DNA of 34,600 nucleotides from Flavobacteriaceae bacterium UBA6268 (GCA_002440705.1 DJVA01000026.1:1-34600), one strand, 5' to 3'. Counted from the stretch's first letter, positions 15,503 to 24,688 are shown. Notes: generated from the letters alone by a model not told the origin. Numbers and translations are program-made.

Positions 15503-16831
15503 TTAGCGCATGATTGAATTTGGAAAGGAAACAACGCTCTCGTGTCCAGCCTCATCAACGGATGCCACTCCAAAAAAGTAATTGTCAATGACAATCCCTT
15601 CCAAGGTAAATTCGGTCACATTGCCTACCAACCTCGAGTGGTCCCAAGTTGGGGAGGTTGTGTCCCTCCAATAAATTTTATAACCAACGGCACCTGCTAC
15701 GGCATTCCACTTTAATTTGGCCGATGGTTCCACAATGCCACCAATGGAAACAGTCTCGGGGGCTGGTGGCGCCCAAGCCAGACTGGCCAGATTGATGGCG
15801 TTGACGGCGGTAAGTTTTTTGGCATACTCAAAATTGACGAACTTCAACTTGTCGCCATACTCGATGCCATTCTCAAAACGAATGTCCTGATGCTGCTGGT
15901 TGTAATTTTCGTGGGCCTCCATGATACGGATGCCAGCAAATCCCAAATCATTGAAGGGTCGGTGATGTCCACCCCTTCCAAAACGATCAAGGCGATACAC
16001 CATCATGGGGTTCATTTCGGGCATGTATTTTTTGGTGGTACTGTATACGTAGCGGGCCAATTGACGTGAAATACCATCCACTTCACCTCCATAAAAGCGC
16101 CGCGCCAACCGCTCTTTTTCGGTTTCGGTAGGAGGGACGGGTTCGCTGAATATTCGGAAGTCACGATTGCTTTCTACACCATCAACCCCTTTGGTATTGC
16201 CAATCATGTCGTTGTTGAACACCCCTACAATGTTCCAACCCTTTTCCTTGGCATATGCCGCAAAGCCCTTTCCACCGAAAAGGCCTTGTTCCTCTCCGCT
16301 CAATCCAAGGTAAATAATACTATTTTCGAAGGAATACCTCGAAAGTACCCTTGCGGCTTCAATCGTGCCCGCCATGCCGCTGGCATTGTCATTGGCTCCG
16401 GGGGCATCGTCGGTAAAATTATTGGGATCGCTGATGCGTGAGTCAATATCACCGCTCATGATGATGAAATTGTTGGGATATTTCGTGCCTTTCTGAATCG
16501 CTACGACATTGACGATCCAAACGTCTTTTACAATGCGATTGTTTTCGCCTTCCTTTACCAAATTCTTTTGAAAAAATACCTCAAGGCAGTCACCGCAATT
16601 TTTGGAAATGGACTCAAACTCTTTTTTGATCCAACGCCTGGCAGCACCGATACCACGTGTAGCGGATAGTGTATCGCTCAGCGTGTGGCGGGTACCAAAC
16701 TGCGCCAAGGTGGTCATGTCTTTTTCAATGCGCTTGGCCGAAACCGCATCGATGATGTCGTAAATTCTTGAATCGGTTTGACTGAATGTGATGAAAGAAG
16801 AGCAAAAGATTAGGAATACGATTCGTTTCAT
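15503..16831 (-). CDS. M28 family metallopeptidase with fibronectin-like C-terminus
   Basis: This 442-residue secreted exopeptidase has a signal peptide ending near residue 18 (FITFSQ). The M28 catalytic core is recognisable: GDID at 127-130, PGANDNASG with bridging D148, the general-base pair E180-E181 in SGEEQG, D208 in FNNDMIGN, and H314 in NYNQQHQD. Standard M28 enzymes have H-x-D where this one has D128-I-D130, so one zinc ligand is Asp instead of His. Residues about 356-441 form a fibronectin type III-like module (LKWNAVAGAVGYKIYWRD). Its ATG overlaps the stop codon of the upstream propeller gene in ATGA. It probably acts with the M1 enzyme on periplasmic peptides. Confidence 0.9.
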   Translation of the reverse strand: MKRIVFLIFCSSFITFSQTDSRIYDIIDAVSAKRIEKDMTTLAQFGTRHTLSDTLSATRGIGAARRWIKKEFESISKNCGDCLEVFFQKNLVKEGENNRIVKDVWIVNVVAIQKGTKYPNNFIIMSGDIDSRISDPNNFTDDAPGANDNASGMAGTIEAARVLSRYSFENSIIYLGLSGEEQGLFGGKGFAAYAKEKGWNIVGVFNNDMIGNTKGVDGVESNRDFRIFSEPVPPTETEKERLARRFYGGEVDGISRQLARYVYSTTKKYMPEMNPMMVYRLDRFGRGGHHRPFNDLGFAGIRIMEAHENYNQQHQDIRFENGIEYGDKLKFVNFEYAKKLTAVNAINLASLAWAPPAPETVSIGGIVEPSAKLKWNAVAGAVGYKIYWRDTTSPTWDHSRLVGNVTEFTLEGIVIDNYFFGVASVDEAGHESVVSFPNSIMR

Positions 16832-17700
16832 TTAGATGATTTTTTTTCAGCCACCAGAGCTAGGTTTTTTTTATCCGGACTGATGGCCAGTCGTGTGATA
16901 TTGGTAATTCCATGAGATGAAAAATCGGCAATGGCATGCCAATCGCCATCTCCATAGAGGTCGTATACAAACAATTGAGCGCCACTTCCGACGATAATTT
17001 TGTAGTCGTCCCACCAGGCACCGTCCTGCACACCGATAGGTAATTGACAAATAAAGTAACTGTCTAAGGTTTGCAAATCCAGTTGGTAAAGGTCTTCATA
17101 CCCTTGTTCGTTCTTGGCGGAATAGCTTATGGCATCCGAACCCGGAATTTTCTGTAGAAAGCGACCGCTGTCCTTCAAAAGGGTATACGAATTTTGATTT
17201 TTCACATCGTAGACGACCAATTTTAGTTGGTCGAGGTCGATCACGGAAGCGACAATCAAGGTGTCGTTCGGAACTGTGAAATAAGCTACTTTATCATCGA
17301 TGAGGATTTTGGGAGCAACCTCAAAACCGTAACGATACAATTTTTGGGTGCCATCGGGATCCAATCGTACGGCAGCTACATCCCTGCTGCCAGGAATGGG
17401 CTGAGGGGAATATTCGCCTCCAACTGTGGGCGGATTAAAAAATTGAGTCGTTTTTTTATTGAGGTCATACATGGCAATGTCTGTCTGGCCGTCTTGGTTT
17501 CTGGCGTACAAAAGGAGGTCGTCATTGGCAAAATAAGGTTGATTGTCATACCCTTCATTGTTGGAACTATTCTGAAGGTTACCAAAAACAAACCCTTCTT
17601 CTGAAAATTCCATGGAGGAGAGGTACACCTCGGTATTGGATTGTGCATGTACCGTTATTCCGAAAAGGCAAAACCCACAAAGCAAGATTCGAATCACCAT
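16828..17700 (-). CDS. Secreted PD40/TolB-like beta-propeller protein
   Basis: The protein has 290 residues when started at ATG 17700. The reading frame is open further upstream, but only this start gives a clean signal peptide (MVIRILLCGFCLFGITVHAQ). The mature part has repeated blade-like units: PYFANDDLLLYARNQDGQTDIAMYDL, VPGSRD-like stretches, DAISYSAKNEQGYEDLYQLDL, and LAISPDKKNLALVAEK at the end, resembling TolB/PD40 propellers. No catalytic motif is seen. It heads the operon with M28 and M1 peptidases and overlaps the M28 start by 4 bases (ATGA), so a role in binding or monitoring peptide substrates in the envelope is plausible but unproven. Confidence 0.78.
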   Translation of the reverse strand: MVIRILLCGFCLFGITVHAQSNTEVYLSSMEFSEEGFVFGNLQNSSNNEGYDNQPYFANDDLLLYARNQDGQTDIAMYDLNKKTTQFFNPPTVGGEYSPQPIPGSRDVAAVRLDPDGTQKLYRYGFEVAPKILIDDKVAYFTVPNDTLIVASVIDLDQLKLVVYDVKNQNSYTLLKDSGRFLQKIPGSDAISYSAKNEQGYEDLYQLDLQTLDSYFICQLPIGVQDGAWWDDYKIIVGSGAQLFVYDLYGDGDWHAIADFSSHGITNITRLAISPDKKNLALVAEKKSSK

Positions 17701-17738
17701 AAATTGAACTGAATGTTTTATTTTAGAAAAATAGAATT

Positions 17739-17746
17739 TAAAGATA
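17739..17746 (-). promoter_or_regulatory. -7-like element for the propeller-peptidase operon
   Basis: The minus strand reads TATCTTTA, seven of eight positions of TAnnTTTG, about 38 bases before the ATG at 17700. It lies within the 56-base divergent region shared with the epimerase gene. Confidence 0.4.
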
Positions 17747-17756
17747 CCACAAAATT

Positions 17757-18737
17757 TTGTTGGAATTAACCACCATCGTTTTACAGACTCCAAAAGGGTT
17801 ACGGGCAGAAATCACCAATTATGGTGCCACACTCATGCGATTGCAAGTTCTGGACAAACATGGAAATTTGGTGGATGTGGTTGCAGGACTGCCCGAAGCC
17901 AAGGACTATGAAAGTCCGTTGTACCAAAAGCAACAGTTCTATTTAGGAGCCACCGTAGGGCGTTATGCGGGGCGTATTTCGCATGGTGGCTTCGAGTTGG
18001 AGGGAACCTTTTTTGAGATTACGCATAAAGATGGGGTACAATTGCACGGAGGGGTCTCTAGTTTGGACAAGCAACTTTGGAAGGTTGATAGCGTCGCGGA
18101 TGGATCAAGTCCTTCTGTGTTGTTTTCCACAACCAGCGAAGCCGGACACAATGGATTTCCTGGAAATTTGAAGGTTTTTGCCAAATACGAATTAATCGAT
18201 ACGGAACTCCGCATCACTTACACCGCTACGACAGACGCACCCACGGTGTTGAACTTGACGAACCACGCCTATTTCAATCTAAACGGAAAGGGTTCAGTGG
18301 AAGGCCACCAATTGCAGGTAAAAGCCCCCCATATTTTGGAGGTGGACGAACGCTTGGTCCCCACGGGGCGTTTGGTTGCAGTAGTAGAAACCCCATACGA
18401 TTACCAAAAAATGACGCATTTGACCTTTGATGGGCATTACGGGTTGGATACTCCTTTTGTCTTGACAGGCCCTAGCCCTCAGGCGACGCTCTTTTCGGAA
18501 GCTACAGGCATCGTCATGGAAGTGCGTACCAACCAGCCCGCCATGGTCTTGTTTACCCCTCAGGATTTTGGGATCATGCAGGTAAGGGATAAGGCTGGAT
18601 TTAAACGATTTCCCGCCATTTGTTTGGAATGCCAGAATTTTCCGGATGCACCCAACCAGCCACAATTTCCATCAGCGGTGTTGCGCCCCGGCGCAAAATA
18701 CATGAACGAGATTTCGTTTGTGTTTTCAACAAAATAA
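17757..18737 (+). CDS. galM: Aldose 1-epimerase (galactose mutarotase)
   Basis: This 326-residue enzyme interconverts alpha and beta anomers of aldohexoses. The catalytic set is intact: H97 in QLHGG, H170 in NLTNHAYFNL, D231 in GLDTPF and the general base E291 in ICLECQNFPDAPN. There is no signal peptide, so it is cytoplasmic. The start is unusual: an in-frame stop (17739-17741) limits the start to after 17741, and conserved sequence begins by about residue 14, yet no ATG or GTG lies between. The candidates are TTG at 17757 or 17760, or ATT at 17754. I use 17757. No classical promoter is seen ahead of it. No sugar operon is attached; it is a single gene ending at a good terminator. Confidence 0.9.
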   Translation: MLELTTIVLQTPKGLRAEITNYGATLMRLQVLDKHGNLVDVVAGLPEAKDYESPLYQKQQFYLGATVGRYAGRISHGGFELEGTFFEITHKDGVQLHGGVSSLDKQLWKVDSVADGSSPSVLFSTTSEAGHNGFPGNLKVFAKYELIDTELRITYTATTDAPTVLNLTNHAYFNLNGKGSVEGHQLQVKAPHILEVDERLVPTGRLVAVVETPYDYQKMTHLTFDGHYGLDTPFVLTGPSPQATLFSEATGIVMEVRTNQPAMVLFTPQDFGIMQVRDKAGFKRFPAICLECQNFPDAPNQPQFPSAVLRPGAKYMNEISFVFSTK

Positions 18738-18766
18738 AAAAACCACCTCAAAAGGTGGCTTTTTTA
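18736..18766. terminator. Bidirectional terminator between galM and fadE
   Basis: CCACCT (18743-18748) pairs with AGGTGG (18753-18758) around loop CAAA. A long A-run precedes and TTTTTT follows, so it can end both the plus-strand epimerase gene and the minus-strand fadE operon. Confidence 0.85.
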
Positions 18767-18781
18767 TTTAAATTATCTATC

Positions 18782-20587
18782 CTAAAATGGATAGGCATTC
18801 TCTGCAGTCACCTTTTCAGCAATTTTGGTGCGCAGGGCCACCACATTGGGAATGTTTTGGTATTTCGTAAAACGCTTTAAGCCCATGAGCATCATGCGCT
18901 GTTCGTCGCCTTCCGCAAAACTTACAATGCCTTCCTTGGCTTTTTTAAGGATGGTATCAACAGCGTTGTAAAGGTACAGCTGAGCCATAGCCACTTGGTA
19001 GTCGGAGTTTTCATTTTGACGTTTCACGTTTTTCTCGGCTCGCAAAATAGCACTTTCCGCAAGGTAGATTTCTATCAAGATATCTGCTGCAGCCAACAAT
19101 AATTGCTGGTGTTCCTCCAAATCGGGTCCAAACTTCTGTACCGCACTTCCGGCAACCATCAAGAACACTTTCTTCAGGTTGGCTAGCATCGCCTTTTCTT
19201 CGGACAACGGCGCACTGAAGTCGGGGGTCTCAAAACTGGGTATGGAGGTCAGTTCGTTGGCCACCGCCATGGCTGGTCCCAATAAGTCGACATGCCCTTT
19301 CATGGCTTTTTTTACCAACATCCCAACGGACAACATGCGGTTGATTTCGTTGGTGCCTTCATAAATTCGTGAAATGCGTGCATCCCGCCACGCACTTTCC
19401 ATGGGGGTATCGGCACTAAAGCCCATCCCGCCAAAAATCTGGATCCCTTCGTCGCTGCAGTGTTGGATGTCTTCGGAAACGGCTACTTTCAAAATGGAAC
19501 ATTCAATGGCATACTCTTCCACACCCTTTAATTCGGCTTCTTGATGGCTGTTGCCTTCACTTAGGCGAATCGCAATGCGGTCCTCTATATTTTTGGCAGC
19601 ACGGTAGCAAGCACTTTCCCCAGCAAAGGCCGCACTGGCCATTTCGGCCAATTTGTATTGGATGGCTCCAAATTTGGCAATAGGGGTTTTAAATTGGATG
19701 CGTTCGTTGGCGTATTGTGTGGCATTGGAAATAACGCGGCGTTGGGCGTCCAAACATGCGGCTGCCAATTTGATGCGTCCAATATTCAAGGCATTCATGG
19801 CAATTTTGAACCCATGGCCCCTTTCGGAAAGCATATTTTCTACAGGGACCTTGGTATCGCTAAAAAATACTTGGCGGGTAGAGGAGGAGTGGATGCCTAG
19901 TTTGTGCTCCTCTTCCCCTAAAGTAATGCCGTTGTTGGGATCGTTTTCCACGATGAAGCCTGTGATGTACTGGTCGTCTTCGATGCGGGCAAATACGATG
20001 AATAAATTGCAGAATCCCGCATTGGAGATCCACATTTTTTGCCCACTGATTTTGTAATGGGTTCCATCGTCACTCAAAACGGCTTTGGTCTTTCCACTGT
20101 TGGCATCGCTACCCGCACCGGGTTCGGTAAGGCAATAAGCACCAAACCATTCGCCCGAGGCCAGTTTGGGAACGTATTTCTGTTTTTGTTCCTCGGTTCC
20201 GTACAAGGTAATGGGCATGGTTCCAATCCCTGTGTGGGCTCCAAATGCTGTGGCTATGGAACCAGTGGCACCACTAATATAGTCACAGACCAACATCGTG
20301 GTGACAAAACCCATCCCCAGTCCACCATAGGCTTCAGGAACTGCGATGCCCAAAAGCCCTAATTCTCCGGCCTTCTTCATGATTTCTTCGGTAAGGGCGT
20401 AATCCTTTTTTTCAAAGCGCTCCTTGTTGGGCCAGATTTCCCGGTCGACGAATTCCTTAACGGATTCTTTCATCATTTGCTGTTCTTCCGAAAAATCTTC
20501 GGGAGTAAATAGGTCTTCACAAGGGGTTTCTTTTACCAAAAACTGCCCTCCCCGGAGGATGTCTTTGTTGATACTTTCAGTATTCAT
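18782..20587 (-). CDS. fadE: Acyl-CoA dehydrogenase FadE-like
   Basis: This 601-residue flavoenzyme catalyses the first step of beta-oxidation, acyl-CoA to trans-2-enoyl-CoA. Visible features are the helical N-terminal domain, the FAD/substrate loop YCLTEPGAGSD (151-161), KMWISNAG (184-191), and the catalytic base E410 in RISRIYEGTNEINR. A C-terminal extension of about 180 residues after the core makes it longer than the ~380-residue short-chain enzymes and similar to the very-long-chain/ACAD9-type or Bacillus FadE layout. It is the last gene of the operon, 10 bases after fadA. Electron transfer would go through ETF encoded elsewhere. Confidence 0.92.
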   Translation of the reverse strand: MNTESINKDILRGGQFLVKETPCEDLFTPEDFSEEQQMMKESVKEFVDREIWPNKERFEKKDYALTEEIMKKAGELGLLGIAVPEAYGGLGMGFVTTMLVCDYISGATGSIATAFGAHTGIGTMPITLYGTEEQKQKYVPKLASGEWFGAYCLTEPGAGSDANSGKTKAVLSDDGTHYKISGQKMWISNAGFCNLFIVFARIEDDQYITGFIVENDPNNGITLGEEEHKLGIHSSSTRQVFFSDTKVPVENMLSERGHGFKIAMNALNIGRIKLAAACLDAQRRVISNATQYANERIQFKTPIAKFGAIQYKLAEMASAAFAGESACYRAAKNIEDRIAIRLSEGNSHQEAELKGVEEYAIECSILKVAVSEDIQHCSDEGIQIFGGMGFSADTPMESAWRDARISRIYEGTNEINRMLSVGMLVKKAMKGHVDLLGPAMAVANELTSIPSFETPDFSAPLSEEKAMLANLKKVFLMVAGSAVQKFGPDLEEHQQLLLAAADILIEIYLAESAILRAEKNVKRQNENSDYQVAMAQLYLYNAVDTILKKAKEGIVSFAEGDEQRMMLMGLKRFTKYQNIPNVVALRTKIAEKVTAENAYPF

Positions 20588-20597
20588 AGTCTTTTTT

Positions 20598-21788
20598 TTA
20601 ATTCAAAAATTCATAGATTCCAGCGGCTCCTTGGCCCGTTCCCACACACATGGTCACCATGCCATATTTGCCTTTCATGTTGCGTTTGCGCATTTCGTCA
20701 AACAATTGAACAGATAACTTCGCTCCGGTACATCCCAGAGGATGCCCCAAAGCAATAGCTCCACCGTTCACATTTACAATCTCTTGGTTTAAATTCAATT
20801 CCCGAATAACGGCCAGGGATTGGGACGCAAAAGCTTCGTTCAATTCGATCAATTCAATATCGTCCTGTTTCATCCCTGCTTGCTTAAGGGCTTTAGGAAT
20901 GGCTTTCACTGGACCAATGCCCATGATGCGAGGTTCAACACCCGCCGCCGCAAAATTGACCAATCGTGCAATGGGTTCCAAGTTCAATTCCTTTACCATC
21001 GCTTCGCTCATGATCAAAACAAAGGCTGCGCCATCGCTCATTTGTGAAGAATTCCCTGCAGTAACACTCCCTTTGGCGGCAAAAACCGGTTTTAACTTGG
21101 CCAGTAATTGAAGAGAGGTATCCGCCCTGGGTCCTTCGTCCTTATTTACGGTATAGCTTTTAGTTTCCTTCTTACCGGCATCATTCACAAAAGTATGGTC
21201 TACTTTGATGGGGACTATCTGATCCTGAAAACGATCTTCTGCCTGTGCCTTCAATGCCTTTTGGTGGGATTGGTAAGCAAAGGTATCTTGGTCTTCCCTT
21301 GACACCTTAAATTGATTGGCAACTGCCTCAGCTGTAAGTCCCATGCCCCAATAGTAATCTTCATGACCTTCTTTGGCCATCTGAAAATCGGGGGTGGGCT
21401 TGTAACCCCCCATCGGGATGTAGCTCATGCTTTCCGCTCCCCCAGCAATGATACAATCGGCCATCCCGCTTTGAATTTTGGCCGTGGCCATGGCAATGGT
21501 TTCAATCCCGGAGGCACAATACCTATTGACCGTCACACCGGGAACATCTTCAATTTTGAGGCCCATTAGGGAAATGAGCCGGGCCATATTGAGCCCTTGC
21601 TCGGCTTCGGGCATGGCATTTCCTACCATCACGTCGTCGATCCGTTTTTTGTCGAGGTTGGGAAGCTGGTCCATTAGGTATTGGATGGTTTCGGCAGCCA
21701 ACTCGTCGGGTCTTTTAAAACGGAACAACCCTCTTGGGGCTTTCCCCACGGCGGTGCGATAGGCTTTAACGATGTATGCTGTTTTCAT
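20598..21788 (-). CDS. fadA: Acetyl-CoA C-acyltransferase (3-ketoacyl-CoA thiolase)
   Basis: This 396-residue thiolase cleaves 3-ketoacyl-CoA to acetyl-CoA and a shortened acyl-CoA. The start at ATG 21788 gives the typical MKTAYIVKAYRTAVGKA; the frame is open 75 bases further up into fadN, but that extension is not thiolase-like. The catalytic residues are all present: nucleophile C91 in NRYCASGIE, H349 in GGAIALGHPLG and C381 in TMCVGTGQGAAG. It is a cytoplasmic biosynthetic/degradative-type thiolase. It lies 5 bases after fadN and 10 before fadE, in the order fadN-fadA-fadE known from Bacillus subtilis. Confidence 0.93.
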   Translation of the reverse strand: MKTAYIVKAYRTAVGKAPRGLFRFKRPDELAAETIQYLMDQLPNLDKKRIDDVMVGNAMPEAEQGLNMARLISLMGLKIEDVPGVTVNRYCASGIETIAMATAKIQSGMADCIIAGGAESMSYIPMGGYKPTPDFQMAKEGHEDYYWGMGLTAEAVANQFKVSREDQDTFAYQSHQKALKAQAEDRFQDQIVPIKVDHTFVNDAGKKETKSYTVNKDEGPRADTSLQLLAKLKPVFAAKGSVTAGNSSQMSDGAAFVLIMSEAMVKELNLEPIARLVNFAAAGVEPRIMGIGPVKAIPKALKQAGMKQDDIELIELNEAFASQSLAVIRELNLNQEIVNVNGGAIALGHPLGCTGAKLSVQLFDEMRKRNMKGKYGMVTMCVGTGQGAAGIYEFLN

Positions 21789-21793
21789 GGCTT

Positions 21794-24202
21794 TTAGTTT
21801 CTGAGTGGTTTTCCTTTTTGAATCATGTGCTGGAGGCGTTCCAAGGTTTTGCGTTCCCCACATAAACTAAGGAATGCTTCCCTTTCCAAATCGAGCAAAT
21901 ACTGCTCCGTGACTAGGGTTGGTTCCGATAAATCGCCACCAGCCATCACATAGGCCAGCTTATTGGCAATTTTCTTGTCGTGCTCGCTGATGTAATGGCC
22001 AGCTTCCATGGAATCGGTTCCTACTAAAAACATCCCAAGGGCTTGTTTCCCAAGTACTTTTACATCTTTTCTTCGAACAGGTTTGGTATATCCTTGGTCG
22101 GCCATCATTCGAGCCACAGCTTTTGCAGTCGCAATTTGTCGATCCTTGTTGACCACTACAATGTCTTTACCTGGTTTTAGGATGTCCAAATCGAAGGCTT
22201 CGTAAGCCGAAGTTGATACCTTGGCCATACCGATGGTGAGGAAATATTCCTGCAGTCGATTGAGTTCAACATCATTTTTCATGAAACCGTCCGAGGCGCG
22301 AAGGGCCATTTCCTTACTTCCACCGCCACCTGGGATAACTCCCACACCAAACTCCACCAAACCTATATAGCTCTCTGCGGCAGCGACAACACTGTCGGCA
22401 TGGAGGGTCATTTCGCAACCACCGCCAAGGGTCATTCCATGAGGGGTTACCACTGTTGGGATGGAGGAATAACGAAGTCGCATCACGGTATCCTGAAAAT
22501 ATTTTACGGCCATATTCAATTCGTCGTATTCTTGTTCCGCCGCCATCATAAAAATCATTCCAATGTTAGCCCCGACCGAGAAATTGCTTCCTTGGTTTCC
22601 TACCACCAAGCCATCAAATTTTTCTTCGGCCAAATCGATGGCTTTATTGAGACCAGCCAATACATCGCCTCCAATGCTGTTCATTTTGCTTTGGAACTCA
22701 CAGTTGAGGATGCCTTCGCCTAGATCTTCCACGACCACACCCGAATTCTTGAAAACCTCTTTGGTTTTGCGGATGTTATCCAAGATGATGAACGCATCCT
22801 GCCCAGGGACTTTTACATGCTTTTGCTGCGGAATGTCGTAATAATAGGTAGCTCCATCTTTCACCGTATAAAACGACTGGGAACCTTTTTCTTGCATTTC
22901 CAATACCCATTCCGCAGGTGCTTTGCCTTCCTTCTTGATCAATTCCAGTCCTTTTTCCAAACCAATGGCATCCCAAATTTCAAAAGGGCCGTGTTCCCAG
23001 CCGAAACCGGCCTTCATGGCGTCGTCTATTTTGTAAAGCTCGTCACTGATTTCGGGAATGCGATGGGTGACATAAGCAAATAGGGCTCCGAAATTTTTTC
23101 TGTAAAACTCGGCTGCCTTGTCTTTTCCATTGACTAAAATGGGGAACCTATCAATGACCTTATCCACACTTTTAGTTAATTCGAGTGTCGCGAATGTGGC
23201 TCTTTTTTGTGAACGGTATTCCAACGAGTCCAAATCGAGGGCGAGAATTTCACTACTTCCATCATCCTTCCTGATTTTTTTGTAGAATCCTTGTCCCGAT
23301 TTGCTGCCCAACCATTGGTTGTCCATCATTTTTTGAATAAAATCGGGTAGTTTGAACAAATCATGGGCCTCATCTTTTGGGCAATTATCATGAATCCCAT
23401 TCGCCACATGGACTAGGGTGTCCAATCCTACAACGTCCACGGTTCGGAAAGTGGCACTTTTGGGGCGTCCAATGACCGGGCCTGTAAGCTTGTCTACTTC
23501 TTCCACGGTCAATCCCATTTCCTTCACTTGGTGGAACAAACTTTGGATTCCAAAGATCCCAATGCGGTTTCCGATGAATGCAGGGGTGTCTTTTGCAACC
23601 ACCGTGGTTTTTCCGAGGAACTGTTCCCCATACCCATCAAGGAATTCCAAAATTTCAGGATTCGTTTTAGGCCCTGGAATGATTTCAAAAAGTTTTAAAT
23701 AACGTGGAGGGTTGAAGAAGTGCGTACCGCAAAAGTGTTTTTGGAAGTCCTCACTTCTTCCCTCACTCATAAAATGAATCGGAATTCCGGAAGTGTTCGA
23801 GGTAATGAGCGTTCCGGGGGTACGGTACTTTTCAAGGTTTTCAAACACCTTTTGTTTGATATCCAAGCGTTCTACCACCACTTCAATAATCCAATCCACC
23901 TCCTTTACTTTTGAGATATCATCGTCCAAATTTCCTGTGGTAATTCGGTCGGCAAATTTTTTGTGATATAAGGGTGCAGGGTTGCTTTTGATGGCCTTAG
24001 CTAAGGATTCGTTGACAATCCGATTGCGCACCATTGGACTTTCAAGCGTAAGCCCTTTGGCTTTTTCTGCTTCATTGAGTTCTCTGGGCACAATATCGAG
24101 GAGCAGTACCTCAACGCCAATATTGGCAAAGTGGCATGCAATACCGCTTCCCATAATTCCTGATCCTATGACTGCGACTTTTTCGATGCTTCTTTTGGGC
24201 AT
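21794..24202 (-). CDS. fadN: 3-hydroxyacyl-CoA dehydrogenase / enoyl-CoA hydratase (FadN-type)
   Basis: This 802-residue bifunctional enzyme does the middle two steps of beta-oxidation. The N-terminal NAD-binding domain has VAVIGSGIMGSGI at 9-21 and the hydroxyacyl dehydrogenase region CGTHFFNPPRYLKLFEII; the C-terminal hydratase domain (about 515-680) keeps both acidic positions, in GGGCEMTLHAD and VEFGVGVIPGGGG. This order, dehydrogenase first and hydratase last, is the FadN layout and the reverse of E. coli FadB. Its length is close to B. subtilis FadN. The ATG is one base after the MarR stop codon, so regulator and enzyme are translationally coupled. Confidence 0.92.
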   Translation of the reverse strand: MPKRSIEKVAVIGSGIMGSGIACHFANIGVEVLLLDIVPRELNEAEKAKGLTLESPMVRNRIVNESLAKAIKSNPAPLYHKKFADRITTGNLDDDISKVKEVDWIIEVVVERLDIKQKVFENLEKYRTPGTLITSNTSGIPIHFMSEGRSEDFQKHFCGTHFFNPPRYLKLFEIIPGPKTNPEILEFLDGYGEQFLGKTTVVAKDTPAFIGNRIGIFGIQSLFHQVKEMGLTVEEVDKLTGPVIGRPKSATFRTVDVVGLDTLVHVANGIHDNCPKDEAHDLFKLPDFIQKMMDNQWLGSKSGQGFYKKIRKDDGSSEILALDLDSLEYRSQKRATFATLELTKSVDKVIDRFPILVNGKDKAAEFYRKNFGALFAYVTHRIPEISDELYKIDDAMKAGFGWEHGPFEIWDAIGLEKGLELIKKEGKAPAEWVLEMQEKGSQSFYTVKDGATYYYDIPQQKHVKVPGQDAFIILDNIRKTKEVFKNSGVVVEDLGEGILNCEFQSKMNSIGGDVLAGLNKAIDLAEEKFDGLVVGNQGSNFSVGANIGMIFMMAAEQEYDELNMAVKYFQDTVMRLRYSSIPTVVTPHGMTLGGGCEMTLHADSVVAAAESYIGLVEFGVGVIPGGGGSKEMALRASDGFMKNDVELNRLQEYFLTIGMAKVSTSAYEAFDLDILKPGKDIVVVNKDRQIATAKAVARMMADQGYTKPVRRKDVKVLGKQALGMFLVGTDSMEAGHYISEHDKKIANKLAYVMAGGDLSEPTLVTEQYLLDLEREAFLSLCGERKTLERLQHMIQKGKPLRN

Positions 24203-24203
24203 A

Positions 24204-24653
24204 TCATGAAGTTTTATTGGTGGCGTAAATGTTTTTGTTTTGAGTGATGTCCATGATGCTGTTGGCCACTTTTTTGAAGGTATTAAGGTCTTGTTCAGAA
24301 ATCACTTCCTTTACTACTTCATCAAAGCGAAGCACGATACCTTTCGAAAATTCTCGCATCTCTTTCCCAAAAGGAGTGAGGTGTACCAAGACACTTCGAC
24401 CATCGTCTGGGTTAGGTTTTCTAACAATCAACCCTTTTTCTTCCATCGTTTTCAGGATGCGCGAAAGACTTGTGGCCTCTACACCCATTTTAGGTCCAAG
24501 GGAAGTGGAAGGGGTTCCAGTATCGGGATCGATACTTATAAGCGTAAAACCCGTGGCCATGGTACTCCCTTTTTTCTTAGCTTCTTCGTGGTACATTTTG
24601 GATACGGAAATCCATGTAGCACGAAGGATGTAGTCTATGGTTTTTTCTTTCAT
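24204..24653 (-). CDS. MarR family transcriptional regulator of the fad operon
   Basis: This 149-residue regulator has the winged helix-turn-helix of the MarR family: recognition region LGPKMGVEATSLSRILKTMEEKGLI at about 52-76 and the wing with the signature DDGRSV at 83-88, followed by LTPFGKEM. N- and C-terminal helices would form the dimer. It is the first gene of the marR-fadN-fadA-fadE operon, one base before fadN, and an inverted repeat over its promoter (24689-24700) is a candidate binding site. Autoregulation with acyl-CoA or a fatty acid as ligand is a reasonable inference; in B. subtilis the same enzymes are controlled by a TetR-type FadR. Confidence 0.9.
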   Translation of the reverse strand: MKEKTIDYILRATWISVSKMYHEEAKKKGSTMATGFTLISIDPDTGTPSTSLGPKMGVEATSLSRILKTMEEKGLIVRKPNPDDGRSVLVHLTPFGKEMREFSKGIVLRFDEVVKEVISEQDLNTFKKVANSIMDITQNKNIYATNKTS

Positions 24654-24669
24654 GGGAAAGTAATTTCTT

Positions 24670-24677
24670 CAAAGATA
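24670..24677 (-). promoter_or_regulatory. -7 promoter element of the marR-fad operon
   Basis: The minus strand reads TATCTTTG, a perfect TAnnTTTG match 16 bases before the ATG at 24653. The -33 TTTG is missing, and an inverted repeat occupies that region instead. Confidence 0.65.
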
Positions 24678-24688
24678 CAATTTTATAT

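Noticed and set aside
17701..17793. N-terminal extension of the PD40-like propeller protein to 17793
   Set aside because: It would place 31 residues before a perfect signal peptide and overlap the galM start.
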